A DNA stretch of 31,699 nt. Source: JAHJSY01 sp964557155. Lineage in GTDB: Bacteria; Patescibacteriota; Minisyncoccia; Minisyncoccales; GWA2-38-27. Both the position numbers and the translations under genes were made by a program. Positions 1 to 8,341 of this stretch are shown here, one piece after another. The DNA lies in assembly GCA_964557155.1 (NCBI GenBank), contig CAZKZC010000003.1:1-31699 (forward strand), in the 5' to 3' direction. Positions within the stretch are counted from its first letter, which is position 1, and each line of letters opens with the position of its first letter. Under the pieces are notes generated by a model. That model was not told the origin of the DNA, ran no database searches, and saw only the letters and a program-made list of their open reading frames with translations.

Positions 1-56
1 ATTAAGGTTTGACCTTTAGTATATTTTACCTTGTTCCTTATTGTTTAGTATACCCA

Positions 57-92
57 AGAAAAAAGCCCCCGGTGAATAAATTCACGGGGGCC
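57..92 (-). terminator. Rho-independent terminator of the small membrane-protein operon
   Basis: On the minus strand a GC-rich stem (GCCCCC paired with GGGGGC, then GTGAA/TTCAC with one bulged base, loop of about 4 nt) is followed by a T-rich run. It lies a few bases after the stop of the 161-aa gene and so closes the minus-strand operon. Confidence 0.85.
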
Positions 93-97
93 ATATT

Positions 98-583
98 TTA
101 CTTCTTTTCTTTCTTCTCCTTTCTCGATACTTTCCGAAAAATAAGGAATGGAGTCCCGATCAGCGTCACAACGATCATCATCGCATATCGGAAGTTTATA
201 TTCTCCACTTTCGTATAATCGTTTCCGTTTTTCGCCTCTATGGCTGCTTCTCTTATTTCTTTCGTAATTCCGATGGTTCTCTTGAATCCATGGACTATGT
301 CTGCTACGAAAACACCAACAGAATCATTCTTAAGCTGTTGCTTAAAAACTTCGTCTGTTTGAGCTTTTTTCGCTGTTACAGCGAATTGGCATAATGTCAC
401 GAATATCAGAACAAAGAAAATCACGGAAAGAATCCTGCTCCTAAACATAAAAGAAGCAAAGGCAAAAGAAAACAATCCTACTGCCAGAGGTATCAATGCT
501 TGATACACCTCATTTTGAAGCAAAACGATTAAGGAGACGATGTGCACGAAGAGAATTACAAAAAACATTCTTTTGTAAATCAT
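98..583 (-). CDS. Hypothetical four-helix membrane protein (161 aa)
   Basis: I do not recognise the family. Hydrophobic segments lie at about residues 5-22, 25-47, 49-69 and 133-149. Between the third and fourth is a charged, probably soluble or amphipathic stretch (about 70-130), and the C-terminus is very Lys/Glu-rich. A good Shine-Dalgarno (AGGAGA) sits 7-8 nt before the ATG and overlaps the TAG stop of the upstream gene, which suggests translational coupling. It is the last gene of a short minus-strand operon that starts near 1030 and ends at the terminator just downstream. The layout (small membrane proteins, strong promoter, strong ribosome sites) differs from the weak-RBS housekeeping genes nearby. 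Function unknown; no enzyme motif is visible. Confidence 0.75.
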   Translation of the reverse strand: MIYKRMFFVILFVHIVSLIVLLQNEVYQALIPLAVGLFSFAFASFMFRSRILSVIFFVLIFVTLCQFAVTAKKAQTDEVFKQQLKNDSVGVFVADIVHGFKRTIGITKEIREAAIEAKNGNDYTKVENINFRYAMMIVVTLIGTPFLIFRKVSRKEKKEKK

Positions 584-594
584 CTTTCTATCTC

Positions 595-846
595 CTAATC
601 ACGCGCCGGACGATGAACAGACAGAGCCGAACTTTCGTCCGCGGTTCTTTCAACATCCTTAAAGAGACCAACGCTGGTCTCTCCTCTATGAGTGAAAGCG
701 CAGCCGAAGTTGCTGAACAAAGCACTAACACCAAAGAGAAACAAGGCCAAAATAACCAAACCTTTCAATAGTTTGATTTTTGTTTCCCTTGAAACACCTT
801 TCCATTCCCTCTTTCTCCACTTCAGATTTTGTCTTGAAGTTCTCAT
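595..846 (-). CDS. Hypothetical single-pass membrane protein (83 aa)
   Basis: Unrecognised small protein: a basic N-terminus (about residues 1-28, many Lys/Arg), one hydrophobic helix (about 29-47), then a polar C-terminal tail. By the positive-inside rule the N-terminus would be cytoplasmic and the tail outside. The ATG is preceded by GGAG about 8 nt upstream, which is shared with the end of the preceding 35-aa reading frame. The stop lies 11 nt before the next gene's ATG and overlaps that gene's Shine-Dalgarno. It therefore looks like the middle gene of a coupled three-gene unit with the 161-aa membrane protein. Nothing points to a specific function. Confidence 0.65.
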   Translation of the reverse strand: MRTSRQNLKWRKREWKGVSRETKIKLLKGLVILALFLFGVSALFSNFGCAFTHRGETSVGLFKDVERTADESSALSVHRPARD

Positions 847-849
847 TTT

Positions 850-957
850 TTAATCTCCAAATAGTCTAAACAGAAAGTTAAAATCCCTTTGAATATTCAA
901 GAGAATAAATCCTTTTATGCTCTTCCAGCTCTCCCCTTCCGGAAAAACATCAATCAC
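850..957 (-). CDS. Small open reading frame (35 aa, GTG start)
   Basis: A 36-codon frame starts with GTG at 957 behind an AAGAGGAAG Shine-Dalgarno about 6 nt away and ends with TAA three bases before the next ATG. The stop region carries the GGAG that serves the 83-aa gene, so the spacing is typical of a coupled operon. The product would begin VIDVFPEGESW and end in a hydrophobic/aromatic stretch. It is supported only by the RBS, the spacing and its place between a strong promoter and two further small genes. A leader peptide or chance frame is possible. An even shorter frame (18 codons, ATG at 1024) lies just after the predicted transcription start. Confidence 0.4.
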   Translation of the reverse strand: MIDVFPEGESWKSIKGFILLNIQRDFNFLFRLFGD

Positions 958-1033
958 ATTCTTCCTCTTAATAATATAAACGTATATGTAATCCGCTATC
1001 TCGCGGTTTATTGTCAAAGTTCATGTACTCTCC

Positions 1034-1061
1034 ATTATACTTATATTATTATCTTTGTCAA
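1034..1061 (-). promoter_or_regulatory. Sigma70 promoter of the small membrane-protein operon
   Basis: On the minus strand a perfect TTGACA (1061-1056) and a perfect TATAAT (1039-1034) are 16 bp apart. Transcription would start near 1027 and run through the 35-, 83- and 161-aa genes to the terminator at 57-92. The leader contains a small hairpin (CCGC/GCGG near 993-1006). Confidence 0.8.
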
Positions 1062-1103
1062 GCCCCCACTTGCTAATATCTCAGGCTTTTGGTAAAAATA
1101 AGT

Positions 1104-2465
1104 ATGGCTAATAATAAAGATATCATATCAAAATTACCACCTCAAAATATTGATGCAGAAAAATGCCTGCTTGGCTCTTTAATGTTAGATAAAAATGCCA
1201 TAGCTAAAGTCGTTGATTCTTTAACAAAAAGAGATTTCTATAACCAGGGTCATCAAGAGATATATCAATGCGTTGTAGATCTTTTTGAAAAAAATAATCC
1301 CATTGATGTTCTAGCCGTTTCAGCACGACTCAAAGAAAAAAAGTTTTTAGAAAACATCGGCGGAAATAGTTATTTAACTGAACTTATTAATACTGTTCCA
1401 ACTGCTTCTCATGTTTCAAATTACGCCAAAATTATTCAAAGAAAAAGAATTTTAAGGGATCTTATCTCCGCTAGTCAGGAAATAGATATGATGGGACATG
1501 ATGAAGAAAAAGATGTTGACGAATTATTAGACAAAGCCGAACAAAGAATATTTAGCATCGCCCAAGGAAGCTTAAGCCAAAAATTCGTATGTGTTAAAGA
1601 TACATTAGAGGATGCCTTTGATAGAATTGATAAACTATCAAAGCATCAGGGAAATCCACGCGGAGTTGCTTCTGGATTCAAAGACCTTGATAATATCCTA
1701 GCTGGTTTCCAAAAATCAGATCTTATTATTTTAGCCGCTAGACCGTCCATCGGAAAATCAACCTTAGCTTTGAACTTTGCAACCAATATCGCCATAAAAG
1801 AAAAAAAGCCCGTTGGAATATTCAGCTTAGAAATGTCTGTTGATCAAATTGTAGATAGATGCATCGCTTCTTTGGCTGGTATTGATTTGTGGAGATTAAG
1901 AACCGGAAAATTATCTCACGAAGGCGATAATAACGACTTTGAAAGGATTCAAAATGCTATGAGTCTTCTTTCTGAAGCTCCACTATATATTGATGACGCC
2001 GCTTCTGCTAATGTTTTACAGATGAGAGCTATGGCTAGACGACTTCAGGCAGAACATGGCTTGGGTTTAATCGTTATTGATTATTTACAATTAATGGAAT
2101 CTAGAAATCCAATGGCTAGTTCTGTCCAGCAAGTATCTGAAATATCTCGCTCTCTTAAGGGATTGGCCAGGGAATTAGATGTTCCTGTTTTGGCCCTATC
2201 TCAATTATCAAGAGCCGTAGAACACAGAACCCCTCAAGTCCCCCGCTTAGCCGACCTTCGCGAATCAGGATCTCTTGAGCAGGATGCGGATATAGTTTTA
2301 CTTATTTATAGAGAAGATAGATATAATCCAGAAACAACTAGAAAAAACATATCAGATATTATTATCGCTAAACATAGAAACGGACCCATCGGAAAGATTG
2401 AATTATATTTTGATGATCAAACGGTCTGTTTCAAAAATTTAGAAAAAGAAGAACATTACGAATGA
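1104..2465 (+). CDS. dnaB: Replicative DNA helicase DnaB
   Basis: Hexameric 5'-3' helicase that unwinds DNA at the replication fork and recruits primase. An N-terminal DnaB domain (about 10-115) is followed by a linker and a RecA-like ATPase domain (about 175-450). Visible motifs are Walker A (ARPSIGKST, about 212-220), the H1a Glu in FSLEMS (about 240-245), Walker B (LIVIDYLQL, about 322-330), the LALSQLSR sensor and the DLRESGSLEQDAD motif (about 384-396). At 453 aa it has normal length. I chose the ATG at 1104 over a TTG five codons upstream because MANN...LPPQNIDAE matches how family members begin. No clear Shine-Dalgarno is present. Its stop overlaps the recR start (ATGA), so the two are coupled. 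No inserted intein is seen. Confidence 0.97.
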   Translation: MANNKDIISKLPPQNIDAEKCLLGSLMLDKNAIAKVVDSLTKRDFYNQGHQEIYQCVVDLFEKNNPIDVLAVSARLKEKKFLENIGGNSYLTELINTVPTASHVSNYAKIIQRKRILRDLISASQEIDMMGHDEEKDVDELLDKAEQRIFSIAQGSLSQKFVCVKDTLEDAFDRIDKLSKHQGNPRGVASGFKDLDNILAGFQKSDLIILAARPSIGKSTLALNFATNIAIKEKKPVGIFSLEMSVDQIVDRCIASLAGIDLWRLRTGKLSHEGDNNDFERIQNAMSLLSEAPLYIDDAASANVLQMRAMARRLQAEHGLGLIVIDYLQLMESRNPMASSVQQVSEISRSLKGLARELDVPVLALSQLSRAVEHRTPQVPRLADLRESGSLEQDADIVLLIYREDRYNPETTRKNISDIIIAKHRNGPIGKIELYFDDQTVCFKNLEKEEHYE

Positions 2466-3064
2466 TGTATCCAAAATCCATCCAAAAACTTATTAATTTA
2501 TTTAGCAAATTCCCTACTGTTGGGCCACGCACAGCCACCAGATTTGTTTTTTATTTAATCAAGCTCTCCCCAGAAGAAATTAAGGAGCTAAGCTTCTCAA
2601 TAGACGCCTTGAAAGATTCTATTAAAATCTGCCCTTCTTGTTTTGACACTTTTGACCCTTCAACAGGACCAGGACAAGTTTGCGATATTTGTTCAGATAA
2701 TGGTCGAGATAAAGAACTGCTTTGTGTGATAGAAAAAGAATCTGATTTAACAACTATAGAAAAAACAAAAGCATATAAAGGTTTCTATTTTATCCTTGGA
2801 GGAACGATTAGTTTAAAAAAGGAAGATGATAAGAACTTACGAATAGAAGAATTAAAGCAAAAAATAGAAAAAGGCGATTTTAAAGAAGTAATAATCGCCT
2901 TAAGTCCAACAACCGAAGGTGAGGCAACTATGCTATTAGTTAAAAGAAGCTTAGCTCCTTATAACATATCCATCACTCGATTGGGACGAGGTTTGCCAGT
3001 TGGAGGAGAATTAGAATACGCTGACCCCGACACCTTAGAGTCCGCCTTTAACTCTCGATCTTAA
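2462..3064 (+). CDS. recR: Recombination mediator protein RecR
   Basis: Works with RecO (and RecF) to load RecA at gaps during recombinational repair; it forms a DNA-clamp ring. An N-terminal helix-hairpin-helix region (KFPTVGPRTATR, about 16-27) is followed by a four-Cys zinc finger (Cys57, Cys60, Cys74, Cys77) and a Toprim domain (about 85-165) with the PTTEGEATM motif. The C-terminus contains the usual GLPVGGELEYAD sequence. At 200 aa it has normal length. The loop after LGG is shorter and more charged than the canonical GG-x-ISPLxGIGP segment, a divergence rather than a break. It overlaps the dnaB stop by 4 nt; a second ATG directly follows the first, so the start could be 2465. Its last 17 bases overlap the convergent rplU end. 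Confidence 0.95.
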   Translation: MMYPKSIQKLINLFSKFPTVGPRTATRFVFYLIKLSPEEIKELSFSIDALKDSIKICPSCFDTFDPSTGPGQVCDICSDNGRDKELLCVIEKESDLTTIEKTKAYKGFYFILGGTISLKKEDDKNLRIEELKQKIEKGDFKEVIIALSPTTEGEATMLLVKRSLAPYNISITRLGRGLPVGGELEYADPDTLESAFNSRS

Positions 3065-3359
3065 TAATTTCTACTTCTGTATAGGGCTGACGATGACCCT
3101 TTTTTGTTTTCTCTCTTGTTTTTGGTTTGTATTTTAAAATAATAACCTTTTTAGCTCTGTCTTGTTTTAAAACTTTTCCAACTACCTTAGCTCCTTTTAC
3201 TAAAGGATTACCTATTTCAACTTTCTTATTCTTATCAACTAACAAAACATGGTCAAAGATAACTTCTTTGCCCTCTTCTATATCCAATTTCTCGATCTTG
3301 ATTTTATCACCTGGAGAAACCTTGTATTGTTTCCCCCCTGTTTTAATTACTGCGATCAT
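3048..3359 (-). CDS. rplU: 50S ribosomal protein L21
   Basis: Structural protein of the large ribosomal subunit that binds 23S rRNA. The full 103-aa protein is recognisable: MIAVIKTGGKQYKV at the N-terminus, an acidic middle, and a basic RNA-binding end with KKVIILKYKPKTREKTKKGHR. The usual partner gene rpmA (L27) is not next to it; recR converges from the other side with overlapping 3' ends and no room for a separate terminator. The upstream 130 nt contain repeated AATTTTAAAATT palindromes and a U-rich hairpin that could form a leader. Standalone rplU is common in genomes with scattered ribosomal operons. Confidence 0.96.
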   Translation of the reverse strand: MIAVIKTGGKQYKVSPGDKIKIEKLDIEEGKEVIFDHVLLVDKNKKVEIGNPLVKGAKVVGKVLKQDRAKKVIILKYKPKTREKTKKGHRQPYTEVEIIKIES

Positions 3360-3490
3360 ATAAATATAAATTTAAAAGCGAAAAAAATGAATTTTAAAAT
3401 TGTAGGTGTGGGCGTGCTGTTTTTTCGAAGAAAAAATAGGGCTAAGCAATTTTAAAATTTATTTTTGAAACTTGAAAATAAATCATTAAT
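3360..3490 (-). promoter_or_regulatory. Possible rplU leader / promoter region
   Basis: The space between rmuC and rplU carries two copies of AATTTTAAAATT (3390-3401 and 3448-3459). Between them is a hairpin (TTTTTTC/GAAAAAA around 3419-3435). On the minus strand this would be the 5' leader of rplU, where L21 leaders are known in other bacteria. I could not fit it to a known L21 leader, and no strong -35/-10 pair is visible. Confidence 0.3.
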
Positions 3491-4525
3491 TTATTCTTCT
3501 AGTAAAGGAGTTTCTATTTCCTCCTCTGATAATTTAATTGTTGATTCTTCGCCTGTTATTTTTACCACATCTTTATCTACTTTGGCAAGTTCTTTGTGAG
3601 CTTTATTATAAGTATTTACCGTTGTACTTAAATGATTTCCGACTTTATTAATATATTCTTCGTATATTCCCATATGCCTACCTAATCGCCCCACTTGTTT
3701 GATTATTTCTTTGGCTTTTTCGGAAATTTGTTGATTTCTTAAACCCTGAAGGACAACCTGTAAAAATGCTGAAAATGTTGTAGGGGAAACAATAATAACT
3801 CTTTTTTTCCAAGCATAATGAATTAAGTTATTAGTGTCCTCTGTAACTGCTCCGATCTTATTAATTAATAAATCATAATAAATTGCTTCCGAAGGAATAA
3901 ACATAAAAGCAAAGTCCATAGTATTTTCTTCTGGTTTTACATACTTTGATGTCTCATCAATTCTTATTTTCAAATCGTTAACAAAAGCCTTTTCATATCT
4001 CTTTCTTTCATCACCTTGAGTCTCCAGAATTCTATTATAATTATCTAAACTAAATTTAGAATCAATAGGAATAATATGTTTATCAACGAAAACGACAGCA
4101 TCAACAATTGTTCCATTTTTGAAAGAATATTGAGTTCGATAAGACTCTGGCGGAAGAACATTTTTCAAAACCGTTTCTAAGTAATACTCTCCCAAAATTC
4201 CTCTTTGTTTTGGATTCTTTAAAACATCTTGTAAGCTCTTTAATTGATCTGCAACACTAACAACTTGTTTATTAGTTTCATCTAAACGAGCTAGTTGTTT
4301 AGTAACATCCTGAATAATTCTTGTACTTTGTCCAAACTGGGTTTGATTAACTTTGTTAAATTCTGATAATTTATTATCTAAAACTTGATTGATGTTATTT
4401 AACTGCTGTTGCAACATTACTAATGATTCCGAAGGTCCTTCTGGCTTTCTCTTCCACAATAAAAAAAAGCCTCCAACTAAAACAAAAAGCAATAAAACCA
4501 AAAAACTAATAATAACAAATTCCAT
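3491..4525 (-). CDS. rmuC: RmuC-family DNA recombination protein
   Basis: Nuclease-like protein family reported to limit recombination and inversion at repeats. One N-terminal membrane helix (about 4-24) is followed by a Gln/Asn-rich predicted coiled coil (about 32-95) and the RmuC domain (about 108-310). The latter shows the typical GILGEYYLETVL, VDAVV and IPIDSKF (the PD-(D/E)xK-like core), plus the IIVSPTTFSAFLQVV and GRLGRH segments. The C-terminal tail is acidic. At 344 aa it is within the family range. It sits between rplU and the cation transporters on the same strand, 41 nt after the exchanger gene. The start is the only ATG that includes the full membrane helix. Confidence 0.93.
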   Translation of the reverse strand: MEFVIISFLVLLLFVLVGGFFLLWKRKPEGPSESLVMLQQQLNNINQVLDNKLSEFNKVNQTQFGQSTRIIQDVTKQLARLDETNKQVVSVADQLKSLQDVLKNPKQRGILGEYYLETVLKNVLPPESYRTQYSFKNGTIVDAVVFVDKHIIPIDSKFSLDNYNRILETQGDERKRYEKAFVNDLKIRIDETSKYVKPEENTMDFAFMFIPSEAIYYDLLINKIGAVTEDTNNLIHYAWKKRVIIVSPTTFSAFLQVVLQGLRNQQISEKAKEIIKQVGRLGRHMGIYEEYINKVGNHLSTTVNTYNKAHKELAKVDKDVVKITGEESTIKLSEEEIETPLLEE

Positions 4526-4566
4526 TAACTATATCCTACTATATATCCCTCAAAAAATCAAGATTT

Positions 4567-5571
4567 TTATCGGAAGTAGATTTCGGATAGGAGGAAGGCG
4601 AGATATATGGCAATTAGGAGAATAGCTTCTTTTTTACTTATTCTTTTATCGGTTCTAACGGCTACCAAAAAGAAGACAGCCGAGATTACCAGAAAGATAC
4701 GAGCGATAGCAAAAGGAGAAAAATCAATGTTAACAATAGGATGAATCAAAACAACAATACCCAGGACCAAAGTGGCACAGACAATAACTGATCCCATTAG
4801 ATTTCCCAAGATAAGCCAGGTTCTTCCTTTTCTAGCTGAAAGAATAGCAAAGTATGTTTCCGGCAAAGCATTGCCTAAACCAACAAGCAAGATTCCGATT
4901 ATCGGCAACCCCACACTTAATGTTTCCGAAAACATTTGGACACTCTGAACAACTCCCCAGGAGGCAAAAATTAAAACCACCAAAGAAGTAAGTGTTAATT
5001 TCAAATTTTTTAAAAAACTTTTAAATTGTCTCGCTGTTCTGGACTCTTTTCTTTCTATTATAAATCTCCGAATATTTCTATGTTCGTTTTTTTTACTATC
5101 AATATTATAAACTCTTCTAAATCTTTCCTCTTTAGAAAATAACCAATAAATATAAAGGGCAAAGGCCAAGAGAAGAATAACTCCGTCTCCCCTGCTCAAA
5201 TTTCCATCAAGAATTAGGATCAACGGCAAAACAGCAATGACAGCAGTAAAAATAGTACTTGTTTGAACCATTTTACTTCTAATGGGAAAAGCTTTACCTC
5301 CGATGAGTAAGGCTAAACCAACAGCTAATGTCATATCAACAACATTGCCACCAACGATTTCTCCAAAAGAAAGTTCTGGAATACCTCTTAGGGCTGAATT
5401 TATTCCAACAAATAAATTAGGAAGTGTTCCAGCAAAAGCCATCACGAAAAAAGCGACAACAAATTCTCGCCAACCTAAATATTTTGCTATTTTCATCAAA
5501 CCTTCTACAACTCTGGAGCCTGACCAGAATAATAAGAAGAACGAAGTTATAAAAATTAAAACCCAAATCAT
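4567..5571 (-). CDS. Calcium/sodium:cation antiporter (CaCA superfamily, YrbG-like)
   Basis: Integral membrane exchanger expected to extrude Ca2+ against Na+ or H+. About ten hydrophobic helices are arranged as two similar halves. The alpha repeats are visible: FAGTLPNLFVGINSALRG...GEIVGGNVVDMTLAVG in the first half (about 43-85), and LGNALPETYFAILSARKG...LGNLMGSVIVCATLVLG in the second. The acidic residue expected before the first alpha loop is Asn (LPN), while the second half keeps LPE. A charged cytoplasmic loop (about 145-190) separates the halves. At 334 aa it is of normal length. The start overlaps the stop of the P-type ATPase gene by 4 nt (ATGA), so the two are translationally coupled and probably share a role in Ca2+ homeostasis. 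Ion specificity is inferred. Confidence 0.9.
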   Translation of the reverse strand: MIWVLIFITSFFLLFWSGSRVVEGLMKIAKYLGWREFVVAFFVMAFAGTLPNLFVGINSALRGIPELSFGEIVGGNVVDMTLAVGLALLIGGKAFPIRSKMVQTSTIFTAVIAVLPLILILDGNLSRGDGVILLLAFALYIYWLFSKEERFRRVYNIDSKKNEHRNIRRFIIERKESRTARQFKSFLKNLKLTLTSLVVLIFASWGVVQSVQMFSETLSVGLPIIGILLVGLGNALPETYFAILSARKGRTWLILGNLMGSVIVCATLVLGIVVLIHPIVNIDFSPFAIARIFLVISAVFFLVAVRTDKRISKKEAILLIAIYLAFLLSEIYFR

Positions 5572-8144
5572 TCTTTTATGTGTTTAGTAATAAAAAGCCA
5601 CTTAATTAATTCTATCAAAAACAATTTAATTATACCCAAAGTTAGAATTATTATCCAGTCAGAAAATACCAAAGGAACAGTTTTTAAAAGTGTTTGAAAA
5701 ATAGGCAAATAAATAGAAGCTAATAAAAGCGCACAACTAGCAAGCCAAGCATAATTTAGAAATTTATTAGAAAGAAAATCCATATGCCAAAGATTCTTTC
5801 TTAAGCTTTTACATGAGAAAACATATAGCAAGGAATCAATAGTGAGAGCTGCAAAAATAATCGTCCTTATTTTCACTAAATCATAACCCGAATTTTTCCA
5901 AAGCCAGAAAAATAAGGCAAGCAAGAACAGATCTGTTATTAAGCCAATGACAAATATCAAAACTTTCATTTCTTTATTCAAAAGTGCTTCTTTTTTCTTA
6001 ATCGGTTTCTGTTTCATTATGTCTTCCTCTTTGGGCTCAAAAGCCAAAGCAATCCCTGGAAGTCCATCTTCAATGATATTCACCCATAAAATTTGGACCG
6101 CGATTAACGGCAACGGAAAACCAAAAATCACAGCCGCTCCCACTAAAATTGTTTCGGTAAAAGAATCGGACAACAAATAAGTAATTACTTTTCTAATATT
6201 ATCTATAATCGCTCTACCTTCTTCTACGGCGGCGACAATAATATTGAAATTATCTGATAACAGAATCAAGTCAGAGATGTCTTTAGCTACTTCCGTTCCC
6301 GACCCTAAAGCAACTCCTATGTCAGCTTTTTTGAGAGCTGGAGCATCATTAATTCCATCGCCCGTCATAGCAATAACCTCTCCTTTATTTTGCCAGGCCT
6401 GAACGATTCTTAATTTATGCTTGGGTTCAACTCGAGCAAAAACTTCAATCTTATCAATAACTTCTTCCAGCTGTTTATCTGTTAAATCTTCTAATTCTTT
6501 CCCTTCCATGATATTTTCTTCTTTAGTATTAAAGCCAAGTTCTTCAGCAATGGCCTTAGCAGTCAGCTTATGATCTCCAGTAACTATAATCGGTTTCATA
6601 CCCGCTTCCCTAACAGTCCTAATCGCTTCTTTAACTTCTTTTCTTATTGGGTCTTCTAGGGCCACCAAACCGACAAAGCTTAGATCCTTAAACAAAGAAC
6701 TTAAGCTATTAATTCTTTTATGGGCAATGGCTAAAACCCTAAATCCTTTTCCAGTTAATTCTTCTATTTCCTTCTCCATTTCTTTTCTGTCTTCAAATGA
6801 CTTAGACATCTCTAATATCTTTTCTGGAGCTCCCAAGACATAAAGAATGTCTTCGTCTTTGTTTAAAGAATAAACCTTAGCCATATATTTATTAGCTGAG
6901 GTAAAAGGAAGCTCAGATGATAAAGTCATTTCCTCTTCCAGTTCTTCCCTGCTAATTCCTGCTTGAATTCCAGCCATCAGCAAAGCTTTATCTGTCGGTC
7001 GTCCTCTGACAATCCAGTTATCCATACTATCTTCAGGGTTTTCAATAAAGGCTTCGTTACATAAAGTAATAATTTTCAAAGCTAATCTCCGTTCATTTTT
7101 TCCAGAAACAACTATTTTAGAAACCTTCATCTTGCCTTCTGTTAATGTCCCTGTTTTATCAGTTGCAATAATAGAAGTACTACCCAATGTTTCCGTAGAA
7201 GCCAATCTTCTTACCAGCCCTTTTTTCTTTAATATTCGTTGCATCCCAATAGCTAAAATAACCGTCATCGCCACGGGCAAGCCCTCTGGTATAGCGGCCA
7301 CCGAAACAGCCACGGCAGTAGTAAACATTTCTATAAACTCGCCACCCTTAATCAGTCCTTCTAGAAATATAAAGATGCTTATTACAGCAATAACAATCCC
7401 AATAATTAAAGAAAAGTGAGAAAGTTTCTTTTGCAAAGGTGTTTTTTCTTCTTCGGCTTCTTTTACCATTTGGGCAATTTTACCAATTTCTGTACGAGCA
7501 CCCGTAGCGGTAGCAACAATTCTTGCTTTTCCATCATCAACAACCGTTCCCATATAGACCATATTATCTCTATCTGCCAACGGAGTTTTTTCGAGAAGCT
7601 TAGCTCCTTGTTTGTCGGCTGGCAACCATTCGCCTGTTAAGCTCATCTCATTAATTTTAAGATTGGTGCTATTGATAATTCTTCCGTCAGCTGGAACCTT
7701 CTCTCCTGGGGAAAGAATAAAAATATCGCCGGGAACAATATCAGAAGAATCAATCATTCTTTCATGTCCGTTACGAATAACCTGAGCTTCAACTTTAACT
7801 ATTTTCTTTAATTTTTCCAAAGCACTGCTAGCTTTGTTTTCTTGTATGAACCCGACTATAATATTTAAAAAAACAGCACCAAAGATAACAATAGCGTCTG
7901 TATATTCTTTAAAAAACAAAACAACTACTCCTGCAATAACAAGAATATATATTAAGGGACTCTTAAATTGTTCTAAAAATATGCGTACCTTGGAAAGTGG
8001 TTTTTCTTTTGGAAGAATATTTTTACCGAATTCTCTTTGTTTCTTTATAGCATCTTCATCCGTTAAGCCCTTTTTAACATCTGACTCAAGCTTATTAATA
8101 ACTTCTTCCCAAGAAATACCATGCCAAGCAATTGTTTTATTCAT
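5568..8144 (-). CDS. Cation-transporting P-type ATPase, Ca2+ type (P2)
   Basis: Pumps cations, most likely Ca2+, out of the cell by ATP hydrolysis. Features in order: an N-terminal cation-ATPase domain (about 4-70), M1-M2, actuator domain with LTGEW (about 169-173), and M4 with PEGLP (286-290), characteristic of Ca2+ pumps. Then come the phosphorylation site DKTGTLT (Asp329), the nucleotide-binding domain, the hinge MTGDGINDAPALKKAD, and M5-M10. M6 reads LWVNIIEDGLPG where SERCA has NLVTDGLPA, so one ligand-region Thr is Glu here. At 858 aa it is a normal bacterial length. The ATG directly follows a TAGAAT-like -10 element, so the mRNA may be leaderless. It is coupled to the downstream exchanger by an ATGA overlap. 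Ca2+ specificity is family-based inference. Confidence 0.93.
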   Translation of the reverse strand: MNKTIAWHGISWEEVINKLESDVKKGLTDEDAIKKQREFGKNILPKEKPLSKVRIFLEQFKSPLIYILVIAGVVVLFFKEYTDAIVIFGAVFLNIIVGFIQENKASSALEKLKKIVKVEAQVIRNGHERMIDSSDIVPGDIFILSPGEKVPADGRIINSTNLKINEMSLTGEWLPADKQGAKLLEKTPLADRDNMVYMGTVVDDGKARIVATATGARTEIGKIAQMVKEAEEEKTPLQKKLSHFSLIIGIVIAVISIFIFLEGLIKGGEFIEMFTTAVAVSVAAIPEGLPVAMTVILAIGMQRILKKKGLVRRLASTETLGSTSIIATDKTGTLTEGKMKVSKIVVSGKNERRLALKIITLCNEAFIENPEDSMDNWIVRGRPTDKALLMAGIQAGISREELEEEMTLSSELPFTSANKYMAKVYSLNKDEDILYVLGAPEKILEMSKSFEDRKEMEKEIEELTGKGFRVLAIAHKRINSLSSLFKDLSFVGLVALEDPIRKEVKEAIRTVREAGMKPIIVTGDHKLTAKAIAEELGFNTKEENIMEGKELEDLTDKQLEEVIDKIEVFARVEPKHKLRIVQAWQNKGEVIAMTGDGINDAPALKKADIGVALGSGTEVAKDISDLILLSDNFNIIVAAVEEGRAIIDNIRKVITYLLSDSFTETILVGAAVIFGFPLPLIAVQILWVNIIEDGLPGIALAFEPKEEDIMKQKPIKKKEALLNKEMKVLIFVIGLITDLFLLALFFWLWKNSGYDLVKIRTIIFAALTIDSLLYVFSCKSLRKNLWHMDFLSNKFLNYAWLASCALLLASIYLPIFQTLLKTVPLVFSDWIIILTLGIIKLFLIELIKWLFITKHIKE

Positions 8145-8300
8145 TCATATATTCTACCATGAATCCCACCACATCGCTAAATTTGAGAGGTCTCAAAAAA
8201 AGCTCTAAGAAAAAACCTAAAGACAAAACCCTAAAAGACAAAACTACTTTAAAATGATAAAATAAAAATAACAATATAATATAATAATACAAATATAACC

Positions 8301-8332
8301 TTTTCTTCCCTGCTGTGTAGCACGGAAGAAAA
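8301..8332 (+). repeat. 31-nt hairpin repeat, copy 1 (leader of the TrpR-like gene)
   Basis: TTTCTTCC and GGAAGAAA pair around an inner TGCT/AGCA stem with a GTGT loop and one C-C mismatch. The element lies 9 nt before the ATG, so its 3' arm (GGAAG) could overlap the ribosome site. An identical 31-nt stretch occurs at 8888-8918. No T-run follows, so it is not a standard terminator. Confidence 0.75.
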
Positions 8333-8341
8333 CACAATATT

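Noticed and set aside
496..771. Plus-strand reading frame opposite the small membrane-protein genes
   Set aside because: Antisense to two better supported genes with ribosome sites and a promoter; composition not protein-like.
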